DNA from: Gongronella butleri
Lineage: Eukaryota > Mucoromycota > Mucoromycetes > Mucorales > Cunninghamellaceae
Length of the DNA stretch: 64,000 nt
Assembly: GCA_025201375.1 (NCBI GenBank)
Contig: JAIWZP010000047.1
Location: forward strand, 62,001 to 126,000
Reading direction: 5' to 3'
The translations under genes and the position numbers were made by a program. Below the pieces are notes generated by a model. It was not told the DNA's origin, ran no database searches, and saw nothing but the letters and a program-made list of their open reading frames with translations. Below are positions 44,662 through 56,750 of the stretch, piece by piece (the stretch's first letter is position 1; each line of letters starts with the position of its first letter).

Positions 44662-45333
44662 ATGACAACATTGGAAACAACGCCGTTGCTGGCCAGCACA
44701 ACCACATCAACCGACAGAATTTTCAAGCGCGATGCCCTTGGCTGGGCTTTGGTGGTGATTGGCACGAGCCTGGTGATTGGAAGTGTGCTGCAATCGCTGG
44801 TGCACATCCCATTGTCCGTGTTTTCGTGGCATCCCGTGTTCATGTCGGTGTTTTTTGTGTCCTTGATTGGGGGCATTGTGACGCTGCAGCCTGCGACAAC
44901 AGCCGAGCAAAAGACGCGCGGATTGACACGGCACGTGGCGTGGCAATTGACGGCCGTGACGTCCGGAGTCCTTGGGTTCTCTGCCATCTTTTACAACAAG
45001 GAACTCGGCAAAAAGGCACACTTTACATCTGCACATGGGCAATTGGGCGTGTTGGTGCTGGTGCTTTTGGTGACGCAAGGCGTGTTTGGCGCCTCCATTG
45101 CGCTTCGCGCAAACGGCAAGCCCTTTTGGAAGCATCATCGCGTGTCGGGATACGTGTTGCTGACGACACTGCTCGTCACGGTGAGCCTGGGACTGCAGGC
45201 CGATTATATTGTTGAAAATGCCACGTGGCCGCGCGCGCTGCCACTGGCATTTGCCTTTTGCGCGCTTACGCTGACGGGCATCGTGCTCCGCGTACGCTCG
45301 TACAAATTACAGGGCAAGGTGATCCAACAATAA
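44662..45333 (+). CDS. Cytochrome b561-domain membrane protein (CYB561D2-like)
   Basis: A transmembrane electron carrier that binds two b-type haems and commonly moves electrons from ascorbate across membranes. It is a single exon of 223 residues. Six hydrophobic helices are visible. The four conserved histidines are H57 in FSWHPVFMS, H91 in LTRHVAW, H125 in FTSAHGQLG and H159 in FWKHHRVSGY. The b561 core occupies nearly the whole protein, as in the CYB561D1/D2 subgroup. The start was set at MTTLETTPLL, which has a dileucine-like motif that may serve sorting; the open frame upstream is T-rich and unlikely. It lies 205 bp after the NC2-alpha stop on the same strand. Confidence 0.9.
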   Translation: MTTLETTPLLASTTTSTDRIFKRDALGWALVVIGTSLVIGSVLQSLVHIPLSVFSWHPVFMSVFFVSLIGGIVTLQPATTAEQKTRGLTRHVAWQLTAVTSGVLGFSAIFYNKELGKKAHFTSAHGQLGVLVLVLLVTQGVFGASIALRANGKPFWKHHRVSGYVLLTTLLVTVSLGLQADYIVENATWPRALPLAFAFCALTLTGIVLRVRSYKLQGKVIQQ

Positions 45334-45395
45334 AAAAAAAAAAGACGTTTTAAAAGGACGTGCATGTTTATAATTATTAAAAAAAAAGGGGGGGA

Positions 45396-47079
45396 TCATG
45401 GCCGATTGCCGGCGTTCAATTGCATCAATGTCATGACGGCATCCATGGACCCATCGGGCGCAGGCTTTTTCGCGGGCTGGATGTCCTGTTCATTTTCTTC
45501 CTTGATATCATTGTCGGCGACAGGCTGTGATGTGGATGATGCGGGTGCCGTAGATGTCGATGAGGAGGACGCATCGTCGGTGGGCGGCGCGGGCGCTTGT
45601 GATGCCGTTGTGGATGCCTGCTTCATGAGCTCGGCAGCGACCATTTCTAGTTTGACCTGCTCGGCAGGATCGTCATTTTTCGCGGCCTTTTCGTTTTTGT
45701 CCATGGAGGCCAGGGTGGCGGAGGTGAGCGATTGTGCAAGCAATTGGCTCAGCTGGATGAGCTGCGGATTCTGCAATGCCGCGAGTAGGGCGGCCGTGGT
45801 GCTTGCGAGTGTCGGATTTTCCGACGAGGAGGAGGAGGTATGTGCATTTTCATCGTCATCAGTAGGCTCATGATGGGCTGCTGCTGCTGTTGCTGGAGAT
45901 GGAGGTGGTAGTGTTGGTGGTGGTGCTGGTGGTGGCACATTTTCAGGCATAGGCGCAGGCGCAGGCGCAGGCACATGCACAGATGGGGTGGTATGTTTGG
46001 ATGGCTCTTGGTCAAGGCCAAAGACCGATTGGTAGTGTTGGACGAGCTTTTGTTGCAATTGCGCGAGCGATTCGTCGGTGGTGGCTGTTGTTGTTGCAGT
46101 TGTTCCTGTTGCTGCTCCAACCGCCGAATGCGACGTTGACGGGTCGGCGTGCTGAATAATGTTGGCCAGCGCGCCATTGACGGCCTGTTTCCTTCGTTCT
46201 TTTTCGTGCCTCCGGTATCTGCGTCGCTCGAATTCCTCATTGATCCACTGTTGCTTCTTGTCCGACGGGTCATCGCCAAACAGTTTGCGCGCGCGTTTGT
46301 TGACACGGCATCGCAAGTCATTGTCCTTGTCTAAAGAGAGTCGCGTGTCAATTCTTTTTTTTCCCCATGCCAGTTGCCAATTGCCAATGGCCAATGGCCA
46401 ATGGACTCACTTCGTTCTTCATTGTGCTGCCGCCATCGCCGTTTCCGTGCTCGATTCTCGTCCCTGACCTAAAAAAAAAAGAAAAAGAAAAACAAAAAGG
46501 TGGGGATCAATGGAAGGCCAACCCCCCCCCAACTCCCATATTTTAACAAAGTTGTACCTTTTGCCTGATTTGCATCTGTTTTTGGCGTTCCTCAGGGGAC
46601 AGCATGGGGTCATCTTCGTCGTCGTCGATGCTCTTTGTGTCTTCGTCGTCGGCAGGGTATGATTTTTGGCGCACGGGTGTGATGGTGGTGCTGGAGGAAG
46701 AAGAAGAGATAGATGGCAAGGTGGCGGCGGTAGTGGTGGTGGTGCTTGCAGCGAGGAGCGCGGCCGTGGCATGCCTATCTGCTTGTTCGGCCTTGATGGC
46801 TTGCACAAGCCTTTGAAGATCCTGACGCTCGGTTGCATCATCGACAGGCTGCTGGTGCTGCGGCTGATGTTGTTGGCTAAGCGCCTGCAGCGCGTCAAAC
46901 ACGCTCTGAATGGTGGCCTCCATCGATTGCAGTGGGTAATCATCCTGCACGGTGGCTGCCGCCGTCGTCGACGCCACTGCCGTCGCTTCCTTTTTCTCGC
47001 TGCCTGTCGCACCGCCTTTAGCCGTCGCCGGGCTCGCACGCTCAGCAACAGGCAAATTGGTATCAGGGGGCGTCGACAT
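45396..47079 (-). CDS. DUF3020-domain fungal protein, probable nuclear regulator
   Basis: Three exons (47079-46558, 46468-46411, 46330-45396) give 504 residues. The conserved part is short and basic, formed across the introns: VRDENRARKRRWRQHNEER, then NKDNDLRCRVNKRARKLFG, ending with KKQQWINEEFERRRYRRHEK. I recognise this as the fungal DUF3020 domain, whose function is not established; the basic Arg-rich helix suggests nucleic-acid binding. Flanks are low complexity: an acidic Ser/Thr-rich N-terminal half and a Pro/Ala/Thr-rich C-terminal half. Intron 2 carries a small GCCAATG-type tandem repeat. The stop codon is 62 bp from that of the convergent cytochrome b561 gene. Confidence 0.82.
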
Positions 47080-47406
47080 GTTCAGGTCTAAACAACAACA
47101 AAATCAGCAAAACCGGAGCAAGTATGTGTATGTGTCCAGAAAAAAAAAAAAAGTGGCGTGTGGCTCTTTATTTTCTTGTCTTTTTTTTTTATACTTGAAC
47201 TTTTATACCTTTTTTACAAGAGCAACAAAGAAAAAGAACAGAAAAGAAAGAAATAGTCGGCGTGCCACAGAAAAAAAAAAAAAAAAAAAGAGGGGGGGAG
47301 AGAGAAGAGAGAGAGAGCAAAACGAAAAAAAAGGGTCGACGACGAAAAAAAAAAAAAATGAAAAATATGATTTCAAGGTCAGCTCGGCTTTTTCCACCAA
47401 TTTTTT
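47080..47406. other. Spacer between SWI1-like and DUF3020 genes
   Basis: A purine-rich 327-bp spacer on the plus strand with A runs and GA stretches. It serves as 3' flank of the SWI1-like gene and promoter of the DUF3020 gene. No other feature. Confidence 0.5.
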
Positions 47407-50138
47407 TTATTGAGATGATTTTGCATGGTCGGCTTCTATTAGGTCTAACAGCTCGATGAGCTCTGTTAATATTTCTACATCTGTGGTGGGGATTGTCATT
47501 GCATTGACTGTTTTTTCGCGCAGACTGGCAACGTCCAAAATTTTGTTGGCGAGTGGGCATAGGGTTGGTTCTGCGGTTTGGGTCTTTTGGTGAAAAGAGG
47601 CATGGTGGTGATGGCGGCGCGAGCGATGATTGTGATGGACAAGGCCATTGCCTAGCAAGCCGCGCACGACCTGCATAGCGCGGCGTGTGACGACCATAAA
47701 GTGCTGGTTGCCCGACTGGGCGAGCGTGATGCACAGGCGCAGGATAGTCATGGGATTGCTCTTGTCGCGGATGAGCAATTGCTCCTTGAGGGCCATGTGG
47801 TCCTTTGTGATCATCACGACGTCAAACAAGCCCATCATCACCAGCTCGAGTGCGGCGAGCTGGTCACGATCAATGTTGCCCAGGACACTGCCATTGGTGC
47901 CGAAATAGTCCTTGCACACGACGGCGGACAATTCTGCCCAGATATCCTCGATCCAGGGGAATTCGCGTGCAGGGTCGCTCGCCACGAGGGCGGCAAGGAC
48001 ACGCTGGTTTTCAAAGCGCACGGCAATCTTGGCCCATGTCTCAATGGCAAGCAGAGAATAATAGGTATCGGGGCCATTGGTCAAGAAATCGTGGATCAAT
48101 CGCACAAACGCCCTCGCCACGTCAATCGACGGCATCTTGAGGTGCACGCCAATATTCGAAAAGATCATCAGCGCGCTCTTGCGATGGTCCAGGGTATCCA
48201 TGCGCCGCACACCGACAAACCACGCCTCGCGCCGGTGCGTGTCGTCCCAATCTTCTTCCTTGATCCCGCGCGTGTACTTGAGAAGCGCAAGAAGTGTCGA
48301 AACAAACCGCTCGTGGCGTGCAAGGTATTCCATATTGTGCGGAATAAACGATAAATTGCGCAGCAGATTCAAAATGCAAAGGCATCGCTCGCGCAACGAC
48401 AGCCACATCTCCGACGAGCTGTCCTCCAGCATGGGAATCAGACCCTTCATCTCGTCCAACGACATGTCAAACAGTGTCGCATAATTGATTTGCGATTCGT
48501 CCTTTTCCTCCTCTTTTTCTTGCTCGCTGCTGCTGCTGCCGCCGCCGCTGCCACTAAGCGATTCGTACCCAAAGAAATCTTGGTCAAGCACGTCCAAAAG
48601 CACATCCAGCAGATCATCGCACTGCGCAAGCGCCAATGGCGTGTGCGTCGTCACCATCGTCAGCCCATTCAGTGCATTGGCCACTTCCATCTTGAGCCCG
48701 CTCTTGAGCGACATGATCAGCGCCTGGATATCCACCGCACCAAGCTCCGCCAATTGCACAACAAGCGGCTTGAGCTCATACTTGTCAAAATACTTGAGAT
48801 CCACACCACCGTACGATTCAATCGTTCGCACATGCGGCACATACATCGTCACCTCGTCCCCCTTTGGCCCTTGGCTGCCTTCGCCGGCCGCCACCTGGCT
48901 GTCAATCGATGGCGACCGGTGCTGTGGCGCACCCATCACCGGCGGGCTTGCCACCTTACAAATTGGTACAATTGGAGCAAATGGAGAGAAAAAAAAAAGG
49001 TGAGCTTGCTTTTCTTTTTTTATTTATTCTCTTTTTACCTGTTGGGCGGCAAACGGGGACGACGCGCGCGCAGGCATGGATGGAGGCATGGCCTGGGGCA
49101 TGGACGGCGGCATGTTTTGTGGCATGGATGGTGGAGGCTGCTGCTGCTGCTGCTGTTGGATTTGATACGGATTGGGGTACATTGGCTGCTGTGGCTGTGA
49201 CTGTGGCTGTGGAGGCTGCTGCTGCTGCTGTTGCTGTTGCTGCGGAAGAGCGCGATTCTAAGCGTGACATTTGTCGTAAAAATCGTTGAAAAATGAGTTG
49301 TTTGCGACCCAATAGCGCCAAACCCCACAAATATTGCTTACCATTTGTGGTGACGAGTGCGCACTGCCTGCCTGGGGTCCAGGGAACGCGTGATTTATGG
49401 CCACATCTAAAGAAAAAAAAAGGCAACGTGTCAGAACAGAAAAAAAAAAAATAAAAAGAGAAATCCCGCGTCCCATGGGCCCCACTCACTAAAATCAACA
49501 CCCATGGGCGATTGCTGTGGACTGGCCGACGACGCCATGGGCGACGCAAGATTCGTCGGTGGTTGTGCAGTGACAGGCGACGACGACGGCGATGCTTTCA
49601 CTAGAAAAAAAAGGAGACAATGAGCTTGTAAAAGTCCCAAAAATTCATGGCACACTTGATTTTTACCTCGATTCATGGCCATGGCTGCCTGTTGTTGCTG
49701 GAACATCATGGGACTGCCCTGATACATGGGTGGTCGCGCTTGCTGCTGTTGCAATTGAGCATGCAGCGCTAAAAAAAAAAAGAAAAAGAGGCAACGGTGC
49801 GGGGTGAGACCAAAAAAAAAAAAAAAAAAAAAAAAACAGCATTTTGCACGGGCAAAATTACCTTGGTTTTGAAGGAGGATATTCTGCTGAGGGGAAAACA
49901 CATTGGTCTGAGGCGACTGAGGCTGCGGTTGCGGCGGCTGCTGCTGTTGTGGCGGCGTGAATGGCGGACGCATGTGCATGGGATTCATCATTAGCTGATT
50001 GGGATCAAAGCCAACCATGTCATTGAACCCGCCCGGACCAAGCCCATTGAACCGGAGCGCATTCAGCTGGTTAACATTGCCATTGGGCGAGCCTTGCTGT
50101 TGTTGCGGCTGCTGTTGTTGCTGCTGGAAGGGCAACAT
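47407..50138 (-). CDS. SWI1: SWI/SNF subunit SWI1/ARID1-like protein, no ARID seen
   Basis: Six exons (50138-49862, 49768-49667, 49600-49490, 49406-49342, 49257-49039, 48954-47407) give 773 residues. The first about 260 residues are Gln/Pro/Met-rich. The C-terminal 515 residues, all in one exon, resemble the armadillo-type C-terminal region of fungal Swi1/Sol1 and animal ARID1: IESYGGVDLKYFD, ELGAVDIQALIMSLKSGLKM with EVANALNGL, CLCILNLLRNLSFIPHNMEY, and RKSALMIFSNIGVHLKM. These proteins organise the SWI/SNF (BAF) remodeller. An ARID DNA-binding domain, about 90 residues, is usually present but I find none in this model or its introns. The start MLPFQQ is the first Met before the Gln run; a further upstream exon cannot be excluded. 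Confidence 0.72.
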
Positions 50139-50829
50139 CACGAAATATAAAAAAAATAAATAAAAACGAAAGGGAGCACCGGCGGCAAACAACAAGAAAG
50201 AAAGAGCAAGAGCGAGCGCAAAAAAGGGGACTACACAAAAACACCCAATTTATAACTCCGCAATAAGTAGCCTCCTGCCAAAAAAAATTGACAGCCCCCT
50301 TGTACACATTGCCCGCGCACATGATCACGCGCCTCTCATAATGAAATATCTACACTGTCGATAAAAGGCCATAGCAGATCCAATGGATGGGCCCATCACT
50401 GGGATGTGTAGAAGCATCAAATTAAAAAAAAAGCTAAACCCGGTTCAAACGAGAAAATTTCGTCACCAGCGCAATGGAGGGCGCGTAATGAACAAGGAGA
50501 GCAACCAGAAATGAGGTTGAATGTCGTCACGCCCTTTTTGAAAGCACAAAAAAGACGTGCATCCCTCACAAAGCATCAAAACTTGCAAAATGGCTTGTAA
50601 ACCGCTCGTTTTGCGCATTTTCGGCGTCTTGATCGTTTTGATCGAGGGCCACTTTCCGTAGGTGATATCGAGTGCCCGACCCTTTTTAACCTTTAATACA
50701 CAAAAATAATTAAACATTGTTCTTCGTTGAAAGAAAAACATAATGGTCTCTTTATGACAGTCATCTGTTTTTTCGTGAAAGATGTTTACCACCGACAGGT
50801 GCTTTTACTCTTCTAACCAGCAAGTTCAA
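50139..50829. other. Upstream region of the SWI1-like gene
   Basis: About 690 bp up to repeat A copy 3. AT-rich with one minus-strand open frame (50463-50792) that has no family features. I see no gene. Confidence 0.45.
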
Positions 50830-51560
50830 GCTTTGCTCGTTTCGATGAGCCCACCCACAAGACGCTGTGACCACTGGATGGCCTCACAAAGCCCATTTTC
50901 AAAATCACGGATTTTCCAAGGAGTACAGTCATGGATTTGAAAAGGGTCGAATTTAGGTCCTCGGATCGCCACACCATTCACACACAAGGCAAACGCGACA
51001 CATTCACCGACAATAATGCAATAAAAACCTCGACTCCATCGTCCGATTGTCGCGTAAAACGCAAAAAGCTGCAAATTTTCATTACAAGGCAAAATCGACG
51101 AAAATTGGCCGCAGCGACCTAAAAGTTACTTTGTCAGAAAGAACGTGGCTTGTTGCGTACGTAGACATCAGTGATATCTGAAAAAATCATTTTTGGGCTT
51201 TTTGACGCGGGTTTCAAAATCATAGGCAATTTTCGACGCGTGAAATACCGCGTCACATGTCGAGTGACACGCGCCGGTTCTGACGCAACTATATGTACCT
51301 GGCGCCACTCTTGCTAGAGGACGTGTCAGCGCGGCTCTATTGACGCGTCTTCTCAAGCAATTCGCTTGCAAAATTTAACCCAAAATCATGCATTGCTCGT
51401 CTACGAACAGATAGACCCGCGCGCTTTTTGCCATTTTTCGTGGTTTCTCCATGCAATGTCTCTTTGGTGCAAGTTTGGTGCAAATGTGAAGACCCATTTT
51501 TTCAATTTTTGTTTTAGACGCTCGCCACGACAAAATTTTGATTTGCGCGTAGCGCGTCGC
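50830..51560 (+). repeat. Dispersed repeat A, copy 3 (about 730 bp)
   Basis: Full-length counterpart of 17868-18600, alignable over the whole length with many substitutions and small indels, same orientation. It contains no TACAGTA/TACTGTA heptamer, unlike copy 2. Confidence 0.75.
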
Positions 51561-52096
51561 AACCAGGTCCAACGTTCCGCAAACCAAGTCCCGGTCCGTA
51601 TTCTAGCTCGTTGCTTCACATTAGCGACCCGTTTCAGCGCTTTGTACTGCCAAATGTTTGGCGGACCATGCCTTCTATACGCTTTAGATGAGATTTTTCT
51701 GATGACCTCGTTCAATTGTCCCAAATTTAAAACTCGCTGTGAGCGAACAAAGCGCCACCATTTCCAGTTAAAATCGGCTGGCACAATGTGATGATAATCT
51801 TGCGACAAAAGGTGAAATTAGCACGACAGTTGAAAAACGTAAATTATAATAGCGACTTTCATTTTTAGTTTTATTTTCGCGTTGGGCCATAAAGAAAAAA
51901 GACAACCCTGGTTCACCTGAACAAGCATCAACAGAGTAAAAAGGCGCGTGTGGCGCGTAAAAATAAATGAAAAATAACCCAATAGACCGCCAGCCCCGTT
52001 GCGGCCTTTGTACGGATGGCACCACGTCTCTCATTGTCCTTTTACAAGATCTATAAGCTAAAAGCTGGGTTTAATGGTACAAATAGGGGGATATCA
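51561..52096. other. Gene-free DNA downstream of the P450 gene
   Basis: About 540 bp between repeat A copy 3 and the 3' end of the minus-strand P450. No gene found. Confidence 0.45.
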
Positions 52097-54200
52097 TTAT
52101 TGGGTGCGGCGCGTGAAGAGGACGCCGTCGTCGCCCTTGTCCGCAATGTCATAGTGGCGCAGCACACTTGTCAGCACACCCTTGATCTGGTGGGTAGCAA
52201 ACCAGCGGCCGGGGCAAGCGTGTCTGTCGTGAAAAAAAAAGTCAGACATTTGGTATCTATTCAATTTTTTTTCTCTTTTTTTTTTCTTTTGCCTTTTTGT
52301 AAACTTACTTGCCAAGGCCAAAGGTGACGAAATCCTCGCCGACCTTTGTGACGGTGTTGCCGTGGACATGGCGGAAGGGGTCGAATTCGTTTAGGGGCTT
52401 TTCGTCTTTGTTTGCATAATTGTAATGGACGTCAAACAGGCTGATGTAGACCTCTTCGCCGGGCTGGATGACGGCGCCACTGCGCAGCACGACGGGCGCG
52501 TCGCCGGTGTTGGTGTGTGCGTGGCCGAGGTCGCTCGCGCCGAAGCGCAGGCCCTCGCGCATCATGCTGTCCAGCTTGACAAGACGGCGATAGATGTAAA
52601 CGGCGTTTTTTGCGAGAAACGCGTCCGTGTCTTGCTCATCGGCGGCGTCGATCTTGCCCACGCACTGCTGCTCGGCCATCTCGTCGGCAATGGCTTGCTC
52701 CTGCTCCTGCCGCAGCAGCCCAACCACGGGCGACCGCTTCAACAGGCCCTGCAGCAGGCCCACAGCCGTCGCAACGGTCGTCATCACACCAACAAAGAAG
52801 AAAATCTCGACAAACGTCGTCAGCGTCTCGACATTGTCCGCTGTGTGCTCCTTGATGTGTGTGTCCATTGCCCATTGGAAGAAATCGCGCTAAATTTGCG
52901 ATAAAAAAAAAGGATGCGATCAGATACACACGCGCGCATCTAGAGTTGATTTTTTTTTTTTTTACCTGGCCGTCAGGATGCCCGTGCTCAAATCGCTTCT
53001 TGAGCTCCTGGTCCACAATGGCTCGAATGGCCTCGCGCGACTGCTTCATGGCTTTCATTCGCGGGTAATAATACCTGAATAAAACAAAGTGAGCCCATTG
53101 CGCATGACACGAGTGCGGCCGTGTCGGTCGTGGGATCCTTACTTCATGTAAGCCTCGTGATACCATGGCAAGACTTGGTGCAGCAAATTCAATTGAAATT
53201 CATCAGCAAGGCAGCCAAACATTTGCATAAAGACGCCCACGAGCGGCGTCTTTTGGCACACGTCGTCGCCAAAAAACGCGGACACGGCCGCCGCGGCAAC
53301 GCTTTCGGCAATCAAAGGCGACACGTCCTTGACCACTGTATGATTTTTGTTAAAAAAAAAAAAAGAAAATAAGCGTCTTTTTACAACTTTTAATCTCGGG
53401 ATTAGTTGGTTACCTTTTTCATCCCCGAGTCGTTCGATGAAAAAGGTGTTTAGCTAAAAATAAAAATAAAAAAAATAAAAAAAATAAAAAATAAAAAAAA
53501 AATGAACAAAGTTGAGACGCGCTTTTTTTCGTATTTTGTGATTTTTTTGCATGAATTTTGCCATGTCGTGACTTACGCGAGCCAATGAGCGTGGGGTGTA
53601 CTCTTTGAGCTTTGGATTCAGCTCCTTGACGATGGCGTCCATGACGGACGACTTTGGCATGGTATAAGCGTAGCCCTTGAAAAAGTGCAGGGCTTGGAAT
53701 TTCTTTTCTTGACTTGTGTTGAAGCTCATGCTTGGGTGCGTGAACACCTCGGCCGCGTGGTCCAGGCCCACGACAGTGACGGTCTGCGCAAATAAAACAA
53801 TGAAAAAACAGTGTCAATGGAGGCACAATGAACATATTTCTTTTTTTTTTCTATTTTTTTCGTTTGTTACCCTGCCAAACAGGTGTGCGCGGAAGACGGG
53901 GCCATACTTGTCGTGACATTTCTTTGTGAATGCCTTTTTGTCCTTGTTGTATTCGACGGTGGAGCCGATGATGGGCCACGTGTAAGGCACAAAGGGGATA
54001 TTATCCTAAAAGATGGGGTGATTGAGTGTCTAATGGGTCCCCTGGCGCGCCCATGATGGGTGCAAACGTACCTTTTTCGAACCGGTCAGTGACCAGAGTG
54101 CGGCGGACGCGAGCAGGATGGCGGCAGACGAGCCGATCAGCCATTGCCTGTCCTTGGCAGCGGCTTGCTCTAGCAATTGGCGGGCGTAATAATCGAGCAT
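52097..54200 (-). CDS. Cytochrome P450 monooxygenase
   Basis: A haem-thiolate monooxygenase, membrane-anchored in the ER. Eight exons (54200-54072, 54005-53871, 53783-53577, 53453-53414, 53335-53143, 53074-52966, 52889-52309, 52223-52097) give 506 residues. An N-terminal hydrophobic anchor (about 20-38) is followed by PYTWPIIGSTVEY. The ExxR motif is EGLR in LDSMMREGLRF, and the haem loop is FGLGKHACPGRWFA with C468 as ligand. The I-helix segment FFVGVMTTVAT keeps Gly and the Thr pair but has Met where an acidic residue normally stands. The overall style is near the CYP7/CYP8/CYP51-like group; I do not assign a family or substrate. No biosynthetic neighbours are present. Confidence 0.92.
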
Positions 54201-55821
54201 CTAGCGAAAAAGAAAAGACGAGAACCAAGAGAAAAGGATCGAATCGAGAATGATGGAGGATGAAAAGGAAAAAGGGGATCTGCCCTCGATTTTTTATACT
54301 GGGAAGCGCGACGGATCACGATTTCCTTTTCGAGAGAGATTGGACCGAAAAAACACAGGCATCTTTGGCCGTTGCCCGTTGAAAGTCGCCGCCGCGCTCT
54401 GCCAACTGAAAATTGTCTGAGCATGGTGACACACACCCGTTTTGTCGAATTTTGCCCGAGAACGCAAGAAAAATAAAAAATAAAAAGGGCGCGGCATTGT
54501 TCTTGCTCGGCAAACACGGCTGATTCCCGTGTTTTTTATATTGTTCCCTTTTTCCATCGCTGCGCGAGGGGCAGGGAAACCATGGGGTGAGATGCCGCGC
54601 GCCTCGTTGTCAAGAAATCCCCAAATCTGCATCTTGCCGCCTCATTCTGGCATCCATTTGTCACATTTGCTCCCCGCCCCCCGCCACCAACCTTGACCCT
54701 CATTTCTATTGTCCAGGTGCGGTGCCATTGGTCACTGAAAAAAGATCGTGACATCCCGCCTTTTTCTTTTTTTTTTTTCGCTCTCACACGCTCTTTTTCT
54801 CGGGTCGAGCTGCCTATTCTCGTTTTCCTGCAGACCAAAAGGGCCTGGTGGTGAACAAGGGTTCATTTGCGGGTGTGCCAATTGGTCGATTTGGCCGATT
54901 GGCCATGATCCAGCGGCGACGCGCCCATTGAGAGGCCGCGATCGACAGCTAGACGCGCTCAAACGCGTGTTTGACTCGAATGAAGCGATGCGCTGGCACC
55001 CACGGGGTGAGGCATTAGAGGCCACCTTTTTGACGGACGAGAAAAGAGAAAAGAGAGGAGGGGGGATGATACGGTCCTTGTCTTGATTTTCTTTTGTTGA
55101 CAGTGGGTGCTGGTCACATGGCGACGGGTTGGCGCCAATGGCCAATGGGCTCCGCAGTCATTGGGTGCATGGCCTTACCGCAGTAAAGGCAGAAAAAGGC
55201 AATGAAGCCGTGTCATCCAACGCTTCAAAAGGCATGTCACATGGATTGGCAGTCAGCGCTCAAAAAAAAAAAAAAAAAAAGAAGAAAAAAAAAAAAAAGA
55301 GGGAGGCAAGGGGGTGAGGGCGCCTGATTGGTGCCACCTGGTAGATGTGTGAATTTTAAGACGGTTTGCAAGCTAACAAAAAGGCCAATAGGCCCATGGA
55401 TGAGACAATTCATTGACATGAGACACACAAAAAAAGAGCCCATGAGGGAAAAGGGCCTCTTTGTTTGAAGTTGTTCTCTGACAAGAAAAAAAAAATAGAT
55501 CAGCCCAAGGGATGCTGAGCTTGAATTGACCCGCGAAGGGGGTGTGGAGGGGGTGGAAAGAGGCTTTTCAAAGCGAGCGCACACCCAAAAAAAAAATATT
55601 TTCGTCAGGTCCTCTTTTTTTTTTTTCTTTTTCTTTCCTTTTTGCTTTTTATCACTGTTGGTCTTGGTGCTTGTATTGTCCCCCCTTTACTTTCACCAAT
55701 CTCTTCCAAAAAGCACGTAAGTATTCTAGAAAATTTGCACGCGCATCGTCTCACTGGTCGTTTTAAGCCACAAGAAATAGTCCTAGCCGAAGGATATGCA
55801 ATCCAGCCCCATCGTCAACTA
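54201..55821. other. Divergent upstream region of P450 and eIF4G genes
   Basis: About 1.6 kb with A runs at 55261-55279 and 55287-55299 and a pyrimidine-rich stretch just before eIF4G. A likely 5'-leader intron of eIF4G starts at GTAAGTATTC (55717) and could end at the AATAG near 55780. Two minus-strand frames near 54300-54630 are C-rich and look spurious. Confidence 0.45.
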
Positions 55822-56717
55822 ATGAATAGTACTCCCACCTCGAACAACAAGCACGCAAAGTCGACTCCTCAAGCAGTGTTCAACTACGCACAAGCGGCCA
55901 AGCGCAACTCTCAGACTGTAGACCCAAAGGACAAGCCCAAGGATAATGGCAACGTGAAAGGCGCGAATGGCGCCTCCCCCACCACCAACAACACCAACAA
56001 AAAGGCGCCAAACACCGGCAAGCAGCCGCAACAGCCGCAACAGCAACAGCAACAGCAGCAACAACAGCAGCAACAACAGCAGCAACAACAACAAAAGCCT
56101 TCGTTTGCCTCTGCCGTCGCCAATTCGTAAGCAATTCGCCCAAAAATGATAATGATCCCCCGCTCACATTTGCTCGCTTTTTTTTTTTTTCTTATTTTTT
56201 TTTTTGACAATTTTAGAAAGCCATCGGGTCAGCATTCTAGAAACGCCTCTGTCCAGCTTCCAAGAGCTCCTCCTGATGTCGACAAGTGTATGATTTTTTT
56301 GTTGTCATGGCATGTGATTGCCTCCATTTCCAATGTTTACTGAATTTTTTTGCATTTTTTTTAGCCTCCATCCAATTTGGCTCGATTAACCAGCCTGCCG
56401 AGGCCGCCGCCAATGAAGTGACGAGCGCGACCAACACAAAGGTCGAAATCAAGTCGGACGTCACGTTTGGCACGGTCAATGCCGTGGAAAAGGCTTCTGT
56501 GGTAAGGAAAATAGAAAAAAAATCACGCGCGCGTGCCAGTGTCTCCATTTGCTTTTTCTCACTTTGTTTCTTTCTCTTTTTTTCCCAAAAGCCTGTCGCA
56601 CCTGCATCGCCTGCTGCGCCTGCATCGCCAGCGGCCGCATACCAGCAACGCCGCGATTCGACACATTCGAACCATTCGACGAGCGATGCCAGCAATTCGC
56701 CGCACTACCAGCATAGA

Positions 56718-56750
<33 letters not shown>

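Noticed and set aside
45749..46321. 190-codon frame inside the DUF3020 gene
   Set aside because: Alternate frame of a repetitive Gln/Pro-coding exon; the DUF3020 frame has the conserved motif and proper splice sites.
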